A DNA stretch of 64,000 nucleotides from Symbiodolus clandestinus (GCA_038960095.1 CP152425.1:1178001-1242000), one strand, 5' to 3'. Positions 43,139 to 51,931 are shown, counted from the first letter of the stretch. Notes: generated from the letters alone by a model not told the origin. A program made the numbers and translations.

Positions 43139-44706
43139 ACACTATCTCAAAGGCAGCCTTTAAGCGATGGTGTGGTTTGCTTAGCCTACTGCCCTTATTC
43201 GTGATGGCGGCTGTCCGCGAGCCGATTCACTCATCCTCTCCTGTTTGGCAAGGACCTGCCTTCTTTATTGTTACCCGTGGGATGGCAGTTGCCGATATTT
43301 TACGGGATTTTGGTTCCAACTATCGGATTCCAATGGTGATTAGCGAGCAGGTTGATGATCGTTTCATCGGCACCCTACGTCATGCAAAACCAGAGCAGCT
43401 GTTACATCAGCTGGCTCATTTGTACAATTTGGTATGGTACTACGATGGTGAAGCCATCTATGTCTATAAAACCCATGAATTTACCACCAAATTGATCACG
43501 CCGGATTTCTTAAGTGCTGAGCAGCTACAGCGTTCATTACAGCAGGCTGGAGTGTTGAATGAATATAACTGTCATCTCAAGGTAGTACAGGACTTTAACG
43601 CCTTTGAGTTGTTTGGCGTTCCCGTCTGTATTCAGCGGGTAGGTCATTTGGTTAAAGAGTTAGACAGTCGAGCACATCAACAGGCGTTAAACCGTGAAGC
43701 GGTTACCCTATTTCCGCTGCAGTATGCCTCAGCAGAGGATATGACCTATCACTATCGGCAGCAACAGGTGGTGGTTCCAGGTGTTGTCAGCGTTTTAAAA
43801 GCGATGAGTGATTCTCAAGGGTTAGGCGTTAATGAGGCGGAAATTTTGGAAAAAACGGTGGCTGGCCAGTCTGCTCAGGGTGACAGCAATCAACCGAAAT
43901 TTTCTGCCGATCCCCGACAAAATGCAGTGATTGTGCGGGACCGAGAGATCAGTATGCCGATTTATCGCCGGTTAATTGCTGATTTAGATAAACCACAGTT
44001 GCCGATTGAGATCTCTTTAGTGATTATTGATGTCAATGTCGGTCAGTTAGAACAACTTGGGCTGGATTGGAGCCTCTCCAGTGGACAGCAGAATCGGTTA
44101 CAACTCAAGCAGGGGTTGGATTTGCCAGCCGGGGGGCATGAATTTTTTTCATCGGTACTGAGTAATGCTGAGCGCTTTATGATGCAGATCAATGCACTGC
44201 AAAGAAATGCTCAAGCCAAAGTACTGTCTCAGCCCTCCATTGTAACGCTCAATAATGTACAGGCGGTCTTAGATAAGAGCGTGACTTTTTACACCAAATT
44301 GACCGGTGCTAAAGTCGCTCAGTTAGCTTCAGTCACCAGCGGCACACTCCTGCGAGTGACCCCCCGGGTGGTGACCGATCCCCAAAACCAGCCACAAAAA
44401 ATATTGCTGCAACTCAATATTCAAGATGGTCGGCAGCAGTCCTCTTCTAATTCGCAGGAGCCATTGCCGCAGGTGCAAAACGCCGAAATCGCAACGCAAG
44501 CCACCCTGAAAGTGGGTCAGAGCTTACTGCTCGGCGGTTTTGTTCAGGATAGCACGGCTAATATGGAGCATAAAGTTCCCTTATTAGGTGATCTGCCTGG
44601 GTTAGGCAGGTTATTTCGGAACACTCGCCAGGAGACACAGAGCGTTGTGCGACTATTTTTAATCAAAGCAATCCCGATTGACAGCGGTGAAACTGAGGGA
44701 GTATAG
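43135..44706 (+). CDS. ssaC: SsaC/SctC, T3SS outer-membrane secretin
   Basis: The secretin forms the outer-membrane ring of the injectisome. The 523-residue product has an N-terminal signal (LLSLLPLFVMA), N0/N1 and N3-like periplasmic domains (RGMAVADILRDFGSNYRIPMVIS, and VTLFPLQYASAEDMTYH), the connecting KFSADPRQNAVIVRDREISM, and the secretin barrel domain (PIEISLVIIDVNVGQLEQLGLDW; LSQPSIVTLNNVQAVLD; TLKVGQSLLLGGFVQD; VPLLGDLPGLGRLF). The final blocks are the secretin signature. Length is close to SsaC. It overlaps ssaB and precedes ssaD by 6 bp. ATG 43135 is preferred over the TTG at 43129. Confidence 0.95.
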   Translation: MNTISKAAFKRWCGLLSLLPLFVMAAVREPIHSSSPVWQGPAFFIVTRGMAVADILRDFGSNYRIPMVISEQVDDRFIGTLRHAKPEQLLHQLAHLYNLVWYYDGEAIYVYKTHEFTTKLITPDFLSAEQLQRSLQQAGVLNEYNCHLKVVQDFNAFELFGVPVCIQRVGHLVKELDSRAHQQALNREAVTLFPLQYASAEDMTYHYRQQQVVVPGVVSVLKAMSDSQGLGVNEAEILEKTVAGQSAQGDSNQPKFSADPRQNAVIVRDREISMPIYRRLIADLDKPQLPIEISLVIIDVNVGQLEQLGLDWSLSSGQQNRLQLKQGLDLPAGGHEFFSSVLSNAERFMMQINALQRNAQAKVLSQPSIVTLNNVQAVLDKSVTFYTKLTGAKVAQLASVTSGTLLRVTPRVVTDPQNQPQKILLQLNIQDGRQQSSSNSQEPLPQVQNAEIATQATLKVGQSLLLGGFVQDSTANMEHKVPLLGDLPGLGRLFRNTRQETQSVVRLFLIKAIPIDSGETEGV

Positions 44707-44712
44707 GCATTA

Positions 44713-46035
44713 ATGGCTTTTCTGTTTAAATTAAAATTACTCAACGGACCATTAATCGGTCGAGAGTTGGCGTTACCTGCTGGAGCTTTAACGCTCGGCC
44801 AGGGAGACGTTGATCTTCAGTTGCCACTGGAGGGAATTTACAGCACCTCAGTTGTTAGCCTGCAAGTGACTGAACAGGGTGTTTTTCTTCAAAGTGAAGT
44901 TGACTGCTGGATCGAAGGAAAATTTTGGTATGAGCGCGAGCAGCCATTGCCGTTAGAACAGGTGATTGATATAGCCGGTCAGGGGTTATTGCTAGGTTTG
45001 CCAGACGGTACATTGACTCAACGACCATTACCAAAACGGCAAACCTCTGCCGACCCCTTAACGGCAATGGCCTCCGCGCACGCGGCAAAAGCCCCTTCAA
45101 AGCATAGCTGGTTAACCGCCTCTTTTTCTTTGGGTTCCAGTTCGTGGATACGCCCAGTGAGTAGCGCTCTGTTGGGTCTAATGGTGTTATTGGGTAGTGG
45201 GGGATGGCTATTGAGCGCAATCGCCGTTGGTCAGAGTGCTCATACTCAAGAGGAGTTAACGCCGTGGATCGACCAGCAGTTAAAGCAACCGGAGCTTGCT
45301 GGGCTACAGTCTGTCTGGCAACCAGATGGTAGCCTGCATTTTACTGGGCATTGCCGGGATTCACGGCCTCTGAATGCGCTGGTGATTCAGTTACGCCGTT
45401 ATGGGGTGCTACTGCGTGAACCGGCAGTTTGCCAGGATCAGTTACTGAACAACGTTCGCTATGTCCTGCATCTGTTTGGTTATGAACGGTTCACAGTGAC
45501 AGAAACCGATACACCAGGCATCGTAGCCATTCGGGGTGCGATCCAGGCAGATGATCGTTGGCGACAGGTAGTCGATATGCTTTCAGTGATGCCAGGATTA
45601 AAGCAGTGGAGTGTCGAGAATCATAGTGATCGCCAGTTAAAAAGCCTATTAGCGCAGCTGCGCAAAGCTGGATTACTGAAGCGATTAAGTATTTCTCGCA
45701 GTGGTGAACGTTTGCTGGTCAGCGGCCGTTTGCGGCCAGCTCAACAGAAGCAGCTTAATCAGCAGCTGGCGCTATTTAGTCAGCGTTGGAACCCAGCTCC
45801 AGTGGTGATCTACCAAAATATTCGGGCTTCACAAGAGAATCAGGAGCTATTTCCGGCAGCCATTATCAGTGTCGGGGGCAGTGAAAAATATCCCTTCCTA
45901 GAGTTAGCCGACGGGATGCGTTTACAGGTGGGGGCCCGGTTACCGAATGGTTATCAGATTGCCGCCATTGATGGCCTACATGGGGTTGAGCTAACTCGAG
46001 AAGGACAGCTGGTACATGTCCCGCTAGAGCTATAG
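44713..46035 (+). CDS. ssaD: SsaD/SctD, T3SS inner-membrane ring protein
   Basis: SctD forms the outer of the two inner-membrane rings. The 440-residue product has a cytoplasmic FHA-like N-terminal domain (about 1-110: LKLLNGPLIGRELALPAGALTLG), a single membrane segment (VSSALLGLMVLLGSGGWLLSAIAVG, about 148-173) and a periplasmic part with repeated ring-building modules (LAGLQSVWQPDGSLHFTGHCRD; GLLKRLSISRSGERLLVSGRL). Size and topology fit SsaD/EscD. Position between ssaC and ssaE follows SPI-2. No defects were seen. Confidence 0.92.
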   Translation: MAFLFKLKLLNGPLIGRELALPAGALTLGQGDVDLQLPLEGIYSTSVVSLQVTEQGVFLQSEVDCWIEGKFWYEREQPLPLEQVIDIAGQGLLLGLPDGTLTQRPLPKRQTSADPLTAMASAHAAKAPSKHSWLTASFSLGSSSWIRPVSSALLGLMVLLGSGGWLLSAIAVGQSAHTQEELTPWIDQQLKQPELAGLQSVWQPDGSLHFTGHCRDSRPLNALVIQLRRYGVLLREPAVCQDQLLNNVRYVLHLFGYERFTVTETDTPGIVAIRGAIQADDRWRQVVDMLSVMPGLKQWSVENHSDRQLKSLLAQLRKAGLLKRLSISRSGERLLVSGRLRPAQQKQLNQQLALFSQRWNPAPVVIYQNIRASQENQELFPAAIISVGGSEKYPFLELADGMRLQVGARLPNGYQIAAIDGLHGVELTREGQLVHVPLEL

Positions 46036-46052
46036 GCAATCGGAGAGTAGCG

Positions 46053-46286
46053 GTGGAGTTAACTGATTTGGAACAGCAGTTACTGGATGACGCCAGCGAG
46101 CAGCGGGTCGCCCAGTTAACGGTACCACTGCAATTAGCGGTGCAGCAGTTAAACCAAGCCTTACAGCAGCCGCAGCTGCCGAAGACTTATCAGGCTTTGC
46201 AACGTCAGCGGCAGGCAGTCGCAGCAGCCCAGCAGGTGATCCAGATTTTAGCGCAACGCTATCGTAGCGACCATCGAGAATGTTAA
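46053..46286 (+). CDS. ssaE: SsaE-like small T3SS protein
   Basis: A 77-residue, Gln-rich, helical cytosolic protein starting at GTG (MELTDLEQQLLDDASEQRV). Sequence alone would not identify it securely; size, helical character and position between ssaD and sseA match SsaE/EscE, which is a co-chaperone for the needle protein (with SctG) in SPI-2-type systems. If so, its partner would be one or both needle proteins encoded downstream along with the SsaH-like SctG protein. Confidence 0.7.
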   Translation: MELTDLEQQLLDDASEQRVAQLTVPLQLAVQQLNQALQQPQLPKTYQALQRQRQAVAAAQQVIQILAQRYRSDHREC

Positions 46287-46298
46287 TAGGAGTCAATA

Positions 46299-46673
46299 AT
46301 GTCAATGTCAGAAGACTCAAAGACAACAGAAGATTTTGCCCAGTGGTTGAAAGCGGTCGAGCGCCAACAACTGGCTTTGGAGCAACAGATGCAGCAGTTC
46401 ACTGCCCTGCAAGATGAGATCAAGGGGATTGCCGAGCAAGCAAACCATTCGCCACAGGCAGCCCAAACGCTACAAAAATTACAGAGTGTGGAGCAAAGCC
46501 CCAATTATCAACAGCTACAAACTCGGGTGGTTGAAAAACTGCAGCAGATTGAGCAGCAGTTTGCTGAAATCAGTCAACTGGGTGATCGGTTGGCTGATGA
46601 TAAGCCATCGCCTAAAGTGAAGCCGCAGGGGAGATCAAACAAAATGAAGCCATCCTCGATGGGTTTAGCCTGA
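46299..46673 (+). CDS. sseA: SseA-like chaperone of filament/translocator proteins
   Basis: A 124-residue coiled-coil protein (WLKAVERQQLALEQQMQQFTALQDEIKG, VEKLQQIEQQFAEISQLGDRLA). SseA in SPI-2 is the chaperone of SseB and SseD and sits between ssaE and sseB, as here. It begins after a TAATAGGAGTC ribosome-binding sequence that is repeated 0.9 kb downstream ahead of a decayed copy. The call relies on position and coiled-coil character more than on residue identity. Confidence 0.75.
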   Translation: MSMSEDSKTTEDFAQWLKAVERQQLALEQQMQQFTALQDEIKGIAEQANHSPQAAQTLQKLQSVEQSPNYQQLQTRVVEKLQQIEQQFAEISQLGDRLADDKPSPKVKPQGRSNKMKPSSMGLA

Positions 46674-46706
46674 GATGATTGATAAATATGTGGTTGCGAA
46701 TTTCTG

Positions 46707-47180
46707 ATGATAATAACTCCGGCTGTCAGTACTAATAATATAAGCGTTTCAACGACTGGCAATAGTTATTTATCAACCGCTAGTAGCGGGCCATTTGAGA
46801 TCGGTTTCGACACTTTATCTGCACAGATGTCCTATTTATCAAAAGATGCAGAAGATTATTATAAAACGTTGCAAGAAAAAACCCAGTTATCTAAAAAAGC
46901 TGATGAAATATTGAGTTCTTTTGATAAAGATGCTGCTAAGAAATTTTTAAATGATCATTATCCTAAAGCACCAGAAAGCGGTAGTTGGGGTAGTGCCAGT
47001 GATGATGACCTAAAGGCGGGCCTGGAGGCTTTTAAGACATCGCAGAGCGATTTTGTGGCGGAATCACAATTAAAGATTCAGCGGGTGATGCAGACCTATA
47101 ATACCACAGCAACACTATTTAATAGTTTGCAGGTGATACTAGCAGATATGAATAAAATGGTAGCACAATCTATTCGTTAA
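46707..47180 (+). CDS. sseB: EspA/SseB-like T3SS filament protein, copy 1
   Basis: A 157-residue protein that should be secreted to form the filament sheath beyond the needle. The N-terminus is Ser/Thr-rich, then SGPFEIGFDTLSAQMSYLSKDAEDYY, a central Lys-rich module (AKKFLNDHYPKAPESGSWGSASDDDLKAGLEAFK) and a C-terminal coiled coil DFVAESQLKIQRVMQTYNTT and then NSLQVILADMNKMVAQSIR. The C-terminal helix matches the polymerisation coiled coil of the EspA/SseB family. It follows sseA directly. Copies 2-4 follow, and its C-terminal 60 residues are almost identical to copy 2. Confidence 0.82.
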   Translation: MIITPAVSTNNISVSTTGNSYLSTASSGPFEIGFDTLSAQMSYLSKDAEDYYKTLQEKTQLSKKADEILSSFDKDAAKKFLNDHYPKAPESGSWGSASDDDLKAGLEAFKTSQSDFVAESQLKIQRVMQTYNTTATLFNSLQVILADMNKMVAQSIR

Positions 47181-47200
47181 GTGATTATTAATAGGAGTCG

Positions 47201-47299
47201 ATGATGTCAATGCCTGCATGCTTAGATCAGCTGCTACAGCAATTTGCAACATTAACGCTAATGGGCATTGAATGGCTAGCGGGTGGTAAACAGTTTTAG
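47201..47299 (+). pseudogene. Decayed second copy of sseA
   Basis: A 32-codon frame (MMSMPACLDQLLQQFATLTLMGIEW...) preceded by TTAATAGGAGTCGATGATGTCAATG, nearly the same as the sseA start region (46285 onward). The segment LLQQFATLTLMG resembles MQQFTALQDEIKG of SseA. The sequence after its stop (GCTTGAGATGACTG...GGCTGATG) parallels the sseA-sseB junction (GCCTGAGATGATTG...TTCTGATG). It is therefore the remnant of a duplicated sseA lost by internal deletion. Confidence 0.72.
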
Positions 47300-47338
47300 C
47301 TTGAGATGACTGTTAATTTTTTAATTGAGAATAGGCTG

Positions 47339-48235
47339 ATGAATTCTATTCAACCATTTAGCATGGTTAACCTTCAAATATTAATCCAGACACCACTTTT
47401 TTCGGTTACTAGAAGTGGGCCATTTGAAATAGGTTTTGATATCTTAAACAAACAGATGCTTTACTTGTCAGCAGATGCAAAAGATTACTATCAAGAGCTG
47501 AAAGCAAAAACGCAGCTCTCTAAGGAAGCAGATGACTTGCTCGATTCTTTAGGTAAAAGTAAACTTGAAGTCGAAAATTTTTTGAATAGTCATGTCGGTG
47601 GAGATTGGCATGGGGTAAACTACGAAGTTTTAAAGAAAAGATTAGAAAAATATTTAACTGATCAAAAAGGTTTACAGTTTTCCTCCCTAATGCGTTATCT
47701 GACAGAAAAAATGGCTCTTCAGGAAGCAGATGAAGTATTTAAAAATTACACTCCTGGTAAAGCAATTGAGTTTCTAGAGAAATACAAGGTTCCTCCTCCA
47801 GAGGGTCATAAATCTTGGATGGATTTTAGCCTATTGAATCAACTTGAAAAAGCGGTAAAGGATTATCAGTCTACTCTACCAAAGTCAATAGAGGAACAGT
47901 TTAAAAAAACTCAAGAATGCGAGAAGAATAGCACTGAAGCCAATGAAGTTACTGAAAATTTTGTTAAAATTGATGCTGAAAAGGATAAAGTAATAGCTTT
48001 TTTAAACCGCTATTATCCTAAACCACCTGGGCAAGGGAACTGGAACGGTGCTGGAGAGGGTCAATTAAGAGCGGGAATAGAAGCTTTTAAGACATCACAG
48101 AGTGATTTTGTGGCGGAGTCACAATTAAAGATTCAGCGGGTGATGCAAACCTATAATACCACAGCAACGCTATTTAATAGTTTGCAAGTAATGCTAGCGG
48201 ATATGAATAAAATGGTGGCCCAAACTATCCGTTAA
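47339..48235 (+). CDS. EspA/SseB-like protein, copy 2, with expanded centre
   Basis: A 298-residue relative of the filament protein, about twice the usual size. The N-terminal block (RSGPFEIGFDILNKQMLYLSADAKDYYQ) and C-terminal block (QSDFVAESQLKIQRVMQTYN...) match copy 1, but the centre holds three versions of the spacer module: LSKEADDLLDSLG..VENFLNSHVG, then LQEADEVFKNYTPGKAIEFLEKYKVPPPEGHKSW, then TEANEVTENFVKIDAEKDKVIAFLNRYYPKPPGQGNW. The second module is most like copy 3 (EFLEKQAVPPPEG..SW) and the third like copy 1. It therefore looks like a fusion of neighbouring copies by unequal recombination. ATG 47339 matches the copy 1 junction; the frame opens at 47306. Still predicted to be secreted and coiled-coil. 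Confidence 0.82.
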   Translation: MNSIQPFSMVNLQILIQTPLFSVTRSGPFEIGFDILNKQMLYLSADAKDYYQELKAKTQLSKEADDLLDSLGKSKLEVENFLNSHVGGDWHGVNYEVLKKRLEKYLTDQKGLQFSSLMRYLTEKMALQEADEVFKNYTPGKAIEFLEKYKVPPPEGHKSWMDFSLLNQLEKAVKDYQSTLPKSIEEQFKKTQECEKNSTEANEVTENFVKIDAEKDKVIAFLNRYYPKPPGQGNWNGAGEGQLRAGIEAFKTSQSDFVAESQLKIQRVMQTYNTTATLFNSLQVMLADMNKMVAQTIR

Positions 48236-48282
48236 TTCGTTATTAGCAGCGCTGCACTAGGGCTTTTTAGGGGAGCTACAGT

Positions 48283-48765
48283 ATGAACGGGATCACGGCT
48301 GTTGGTTATTCGCCGGCCTATCAGCGAATACAACCGAGTGAAGCAATCACTCCTAGTGCGTCAGGCGGTCCTTTTAAGGATGGTTTTAAGCAGCTATATG
48401 GAAAAATGGATCAACTGTCTCAAGAGGCTCAAGCGTACTATGACACCTTAGCTGAGAAGACTAAAGCTTCTCAGGAAGCCAGTGAGATACTTAGAGATTT
48501 CTCTTCCAGGAAGGCCCAGGAATTTTTAGAGAAGCAAGCAGTACCCCCTCCTGAGGGAGTTGCTTCATGGTATAAGGTTGACGATCCAGGAGTCCTTAAG
48601 CAGGCGCTTGAAGACTATAAAACCGCACAAACCGATTTTGTTGCCGAATCGCAACTGAAAATTCAGCGCACCATGCAAACTTATAATACTGTGGTGACGC
48701 TGACCAATAGTTTGCAAAAGGTATTAGCCGAACTAAATAAATCACTGATTCAAGGAATGCGTTAA
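48283..48765 (+). CDS. EspA/SseB-like T3SS filament protein, copy 3
   Basis: A 160-residue member with the same layout: a Ser/Pro-rich start, SGGPFKDGFKQLYGKMDQLSQEAQAYYDTL, the spacer module ASEILRDFSSRKAQEFLEKQAVPPPEGVASW, and the C-terminal coiled coil TDFVAESQLKIQRTMQTYNTVVTLTNSLQKVLAELNKSLIQGMR. It is more divergent from copies 1 and 2 at the C-terminus than they are from each other. Its own ribosome-binding site (GGGGAGCT) precedes the ATG. Function as structural or variant filament subunit is inferred. Confidence 0.8.
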   Translation: MNGITAVGYSPAYQRIQPSEAITPSASGGPFKDGFKQLYGKMDQLSQEAQAYYDTLAEKTKASQEASEILRDFSSRKAQEFLEKQAVPPPEGVASWYKVDDPGVLKQALEDYKTAQTDFVAESQLKIQRTMQTYNTVVTLTNSLQKVLAELNKSLIQGMR

Positions 48766-48801
48766 TCAAATAGGAATCAGAGATCCTTAATAGGGGGCGT
48801 G

Positions 48802-49386
48802 ATGCGTGGTACTCTAGCGATTAATCAACCATCGATGCTGCCAGCAGCGGCAGAATCGACAAAAGCTGCAGAAATCCAGGCAACCAGCACGGTTAAAGCC
48901 GAGGAAAAAAAAGGTGATGACCAAGTTTTTGGTCCTGGCCTGGGAGTATTACGCCAGTATATGCAGCTGCTCACTCAATTGGCTAATGAGCATCATCAGA
49001 AAATGAAAGAGCATGGGGATATTGCGAATGAGGCTCAAGAAATGGTTACTGAAACAAATGCCTTAATTGCTGAGATAGACTCTAAAGAAAAACAGGGTGG
49101 ATCAGTACATCTTACAGATAAATTGAGAGAATATCTTTTGGAACATCCTGAATGGCGTGGTGATATAGGGTTTAATGATGGAGAAGGTGACTGGAACAAA
49201 AAGGAGTTGACAAAAGTATTGGGAGTCGTTCAAAAATACGCCACTGAAAATTCTGATGCCAATTCACGCTATCAAAGCCAAATACAAAAAACCATGCAAA
49301 CTTATAACGTCACCGTCAGCTTAATGAATAGCTTACAGACAATGTTAGGGGATATGACTAAACAGTTTGCTCAGGCAACTCGGTGA
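48802..49386 (+). CDS. EspA/SseB-like T3SS filament protein, copy 4
   Basis: A 194-residue member (ATG at 48802, just after an in-frame GTG). It has a longer Ala/Thr-rich N-terminus, the block VFGPGLGVLRQYMQLLTQLANEHHQKM, an acidic centre with LREYLLEHPEWRGDIGFNDGEGDWNKKEL, and a C-terminal coiled coil ANSRYQSQIQKTMQTYNVTV and then NSLQTMLGDMTKQFAQATR. It is the most divergent of the four and could be the true SseB-like subunit or a specialised tip or chaperoned protein. Its stop overlaps the sscA start. Confidence 0.78.
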   Translation: MRGTLAINQPSMLPAAAESTKAAEIQATSTVKAEEKKGDDQVFGPGLGVLRQYMQLLTQLANEHHQKMKEHGDIANEAQEMVTETNALIAEIDSKEKQGGSVHLTDKLREYLLEHPEWRGDIGFNDGEGDWNKKELTKVLGVVQKYATENSDANSRYQSQIQKTMQTYNVTVSLMNSLQTMLGDMTKQFAQATR

Positions 49387-49859
49387 TGATTATGGATCAG
49401 CAAGCAATATTACAGCAATGGCAGGATTATTTCGTGCAAGGGGGTTCGGTACGCCAACTGCGGAATATTCCTAAATCGGAACTGGCTAAATTGTACGCGC
49501 AGGGTTACCACTATTTTCAACAACAGCAATATAACGCTGCGAGAAACTTTTTTTATCTACTGACCACGATTGATCAATGGTGTTTTGATTATCAACTGGC
49601 CCTGGGACTCTGTTATCAGCGGTTAGGTGAGTACTATCCGGCAGCCAACTGCTTCAGCCAAGCCGCTTTACTGCGCTTGGATGATCCTCGTCCCCCCTAC
49701 TTTTGTGGACTCTGTTATCAACAACTGGGAGAGGATGAGCAGGCTAAGAAGGCCTTCCAATCTGCTCTGAAGTGGTGTGTGGCTCATCCAGAGATGCCAG
49801 AAATTCAACAGGCAGCGCAACGAGCCCTGGCTGCCTTGACGCTAAGGAGACAGCCATGA
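49386..49859 (+). CDS. sscA: SscA/SycD-like TPR translocator chaperone
   Basis: A 157-residue class II chaperone with three tetratricopeptide repeats (LAKLYAQGYHYFQQQQYNAARNFFYLLTTID; YQLALGLCYQRLGEYYPAANCFSQAALL; PPYFCGLCYQQLGEDEQAKKAFQSALKW). Such proteins (SscA, CesD, SycD, IpgC) bind the hydrophobic translocators before export; this one is followed immediately by the SseC-like gene with a 4-nt overlap (ATGA), so SseC is the likely client. The start is ATG at 49386 or 49392. Order sseB-sscA-sseC is as in SPI-2. Confidence 0.92.
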   Translation: MIMDQQAILQQWQDYFVQGGSVRQLRNIPKSELAKLYAQGYHYFQQQQYNAARNFFYLLTTIDQWCFDYQLALGLCYQRLGEYYPAANCFSQAALLRLDDPRPPYFCGLCYQQLGEDEQAKKAFQSALKWCVAHPEMPEIQQAAQRALAALTLRRQP

Positions 49860-51931
49860 CACAAACATCAATGATAACCCAGACAAACAGTGCTTCGCTC
49901 ACCTCCAGTGTGTCGCAAGCCACCGCAGCAACCCATCCGCTGCCATTAACGCCTGGGCAGCTGGCGCAAGTGGCTAACAACCTTGCGGGTAACTCTGCCG
50001 CTGTTGCCACGACATCCTTGTCAAGCGGTGATATGGCGCAGAAGTTGTTACCAGGACGACTACTCGAGCAGCTGTTACTCAACCCACAGACCATTCCACA
50101 AGCAGAGCTTCGCCAGCTGCGTCAGGTACTCCATCAGCAGCTGGCAACGGCTGATAAGCCAGCTGAGCAGTTGACGCTCTATCCGATAGTCGCCAGCTTA
50201 CTGAATGGTGCTGATGGGTTGCCGCTGATTAATCCGCAACTTCAGCAGCAACTGGAGGGCAAACAGAGTTCATCATTGGGTGGTCAATCATCACAGCAGC
50301 CTAGCTTGACCAGCGAAGAACCCAGCGGGGATTTTGCGGTTTCGGTGAGAAATATCATGGAGGAACCGAAATTCCCGGGATCAAGTTTACCTGCTGCACC
50401 GACTGACATCTCTTCAGAGCTTCAGCAGTTGGCAATGCGGTTGGTATCCCAGAAGTCGACAGTGATACCAGAGCAGCATCAGCTGTTGCTGTTGGCGACT
50501 CTGTTGCTGGACAATCAGGAGTCGCCCATCACCAACCTCGATCCACGTGCGCGCCGGCGGTTAGCTCAGCAGTTAGCATTAGCGATTAAAAATAAGCTAG
50601 GGTCATCCTCTTCACAGGAAGCAGGGTTTCGGGCAGAGTCGGTGATGCAGCAAGTAACCACCCGTTCAGCGGTCAACCGTTCACTATTAGGGCAGCTGCC
50701 GGTGGGTGAACGCTGGTCAGATACCGATGATGAGTCGGAGTCTCTGCCTACCGAGCTGATGTGGCCAGGTTTAGCAAGCGCACCGCAGCAGATCAAGCCG
50801 GCACAGTTGGAAACAGTTTTGGGAAATCTATTGGATAAGCAATTTTTAGGGGTAAGTGGGCGTGAAGGGGTACAGCAACTGGTTAGTCATGCTTCGATGG
50901 ATCAGTTACTAATGGTTGTTAGTACCTTGATGATTAAGGTTAATAGCACGATGGCGCAATCTGTTCTTGACTCCCAGAAGATCAACAAATCCACCAGTGA
51001 TCGAGTGATGCAAAATCAATTGCAAAAACAGATTGAAGAGTTTGAAAAAGCGCAAGAGGCGCAGGAAAAGGCTAAAAAAGCTGGAATTTTTGGGCAGATT
51101 TTTAACTGGATAGTGGCCGCTGCCTCTGTGGTGGTTGCCGTTGTAACGATGAATCCTATTGCTATTGTCGGTGCTATCGCGCAACTGGTTGGAACAGCAT
51201 TGGAAAGCGTTGCATTTATTATGGGTGAAAATGCTCCTCCTTGGTTGCAAAAATTAGGTATGGGTTTGCAGATTGGAGGGGCTATCCTCACGCTCGGGGT
51301 TGGCCTACTGAAATCGGCTGCCAAGATAGGAGTTAAAGCAGTGACAACCATAGCCCAACAGGGGCTAAAAGCAGCGCTAAGTCAGGGATTGCAAACGATT
51401 ATCAAGGCTATGACGCAAGCTATAAAACGGTTGGTAGAATGGGTCAAATCAGCTTTAAGCAAGCTGCAGAAAACGGGTGAGGTAGTCATAGATGGCGGCA
51501 AACAAATGGTCCAAAAATCTGTGACTGCGCTTAAAAATCCGAAGCAAGCAGTCAAACAGGCTTGGGAAGGCTCTAAGCAGGGAGCCGAAAAACTAGGCGA
51601 TAAAATCAAACATCCGGAAAAACTAATATCCAAAGCAGAAACAGTGAAAAAGGTCGCCGAAGGGGTGTCTACAGTGGCACGCTCAACCAGTCTGTTAGTG
51701 GATAATATTTATGCCGTTAAACATAGCGAGTTACAGGCTAAAATCAGACATTTACAAAATGATAGTTGGTTACTGGATATGATTTTGGAGTATTACCAGA
51801 AACAGAGTAAGCAAATGCACCATATTGTAGCGGATCTCTACCAGCAACAGGGTGAGACCACCGCCATGGTTAGCGAGCAGTTAAAAGAGAACGCGGGAGT
51901 GCAAAACCGCATTGCTAGCCGGTTAGCATAA
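49856..51931 (+). CDS. sseC: SseC/EspD-like major translocator (pore protein)
   Basis: SseC-type proteins insert in the host membrane to form the translocon pore. From the ATG at 49856 (MTQTSMITQTNS) the product has 691 residues, longer than SseC (about 484). A polar Gln-rich N-terminal half (about 1-370) with no Sec signal is followed by a coiled coil (NQLQKQIEEFEKAQEAQEKAKK), hydrophobic segments (IVAAASVVVAVVTMNPIAIVGAIAQLV; LQIGGAILTLGVGLLKSAAKI; about 415-500), amphipathic helices (RLVEWVKSALSKL) and a C-terminal helical bundle. The hydrophobic pair after a coiled coil is typical. The long N-terminal half may be a lineage-specific extension. Confidence 0.88.
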   Translation: MTQTSMITQTNSASLTSSVSQATAATHPLPLTPGQLAQVANNLAGNSAAVATTSLSSGDMAQKLLPGRLLEQLLLNPQTIPQAELRQLRQVLHQQLATADKPAEQLTLYPIVASLLNGADGLPLINPQLQQQLEGKQSSSLGGQSSQQPSLTSEEPSGDFAVSVRNIMEEPKFPGSSLPAAPTDISSELQQLAMRLVSQKSTVIPEQHQLLLLATLLLDNQESPITNLDPRARRRLAQQLALAIKNKLGSSSSQEAGFRAESVMQQVTTRSAVNRSLLGQLPVGERWSDTDDESESLPTELMWPGLASAPQQIKPAQLETVLGNLLDKQFLGVSGREGVQQLVSHASMDQLLMVVSTLMIKVNSTMAQSVLDSQKINKSTSDRVMQNQLQKQIEEFEKAQEAQEKAKKAGIFGQIFNWIVAAASVVVAVVTMNPIAIVGAIAQLVGTALESVAFIMGENAPPWLQKLGMGLQIGGAILTLGVGLLKSAAKIGVKAVTTIAQQGLKAALSQGLQTIIKAMTQAIKRLVEWVKSALSKLQKTGEVVIDGGKQMVQKSVTALKNPKQAVKQAWEGSKQGAEKLGDKIKHPEKLISKAETVKKVAEGVSTVARSTSLLVDNIYAVKHSELQAKIRHLQNDSWLLDMILEYYQKQSKQMHHIVADLYQQQGETTAMVSEQLKENAGVQNRIASRLA

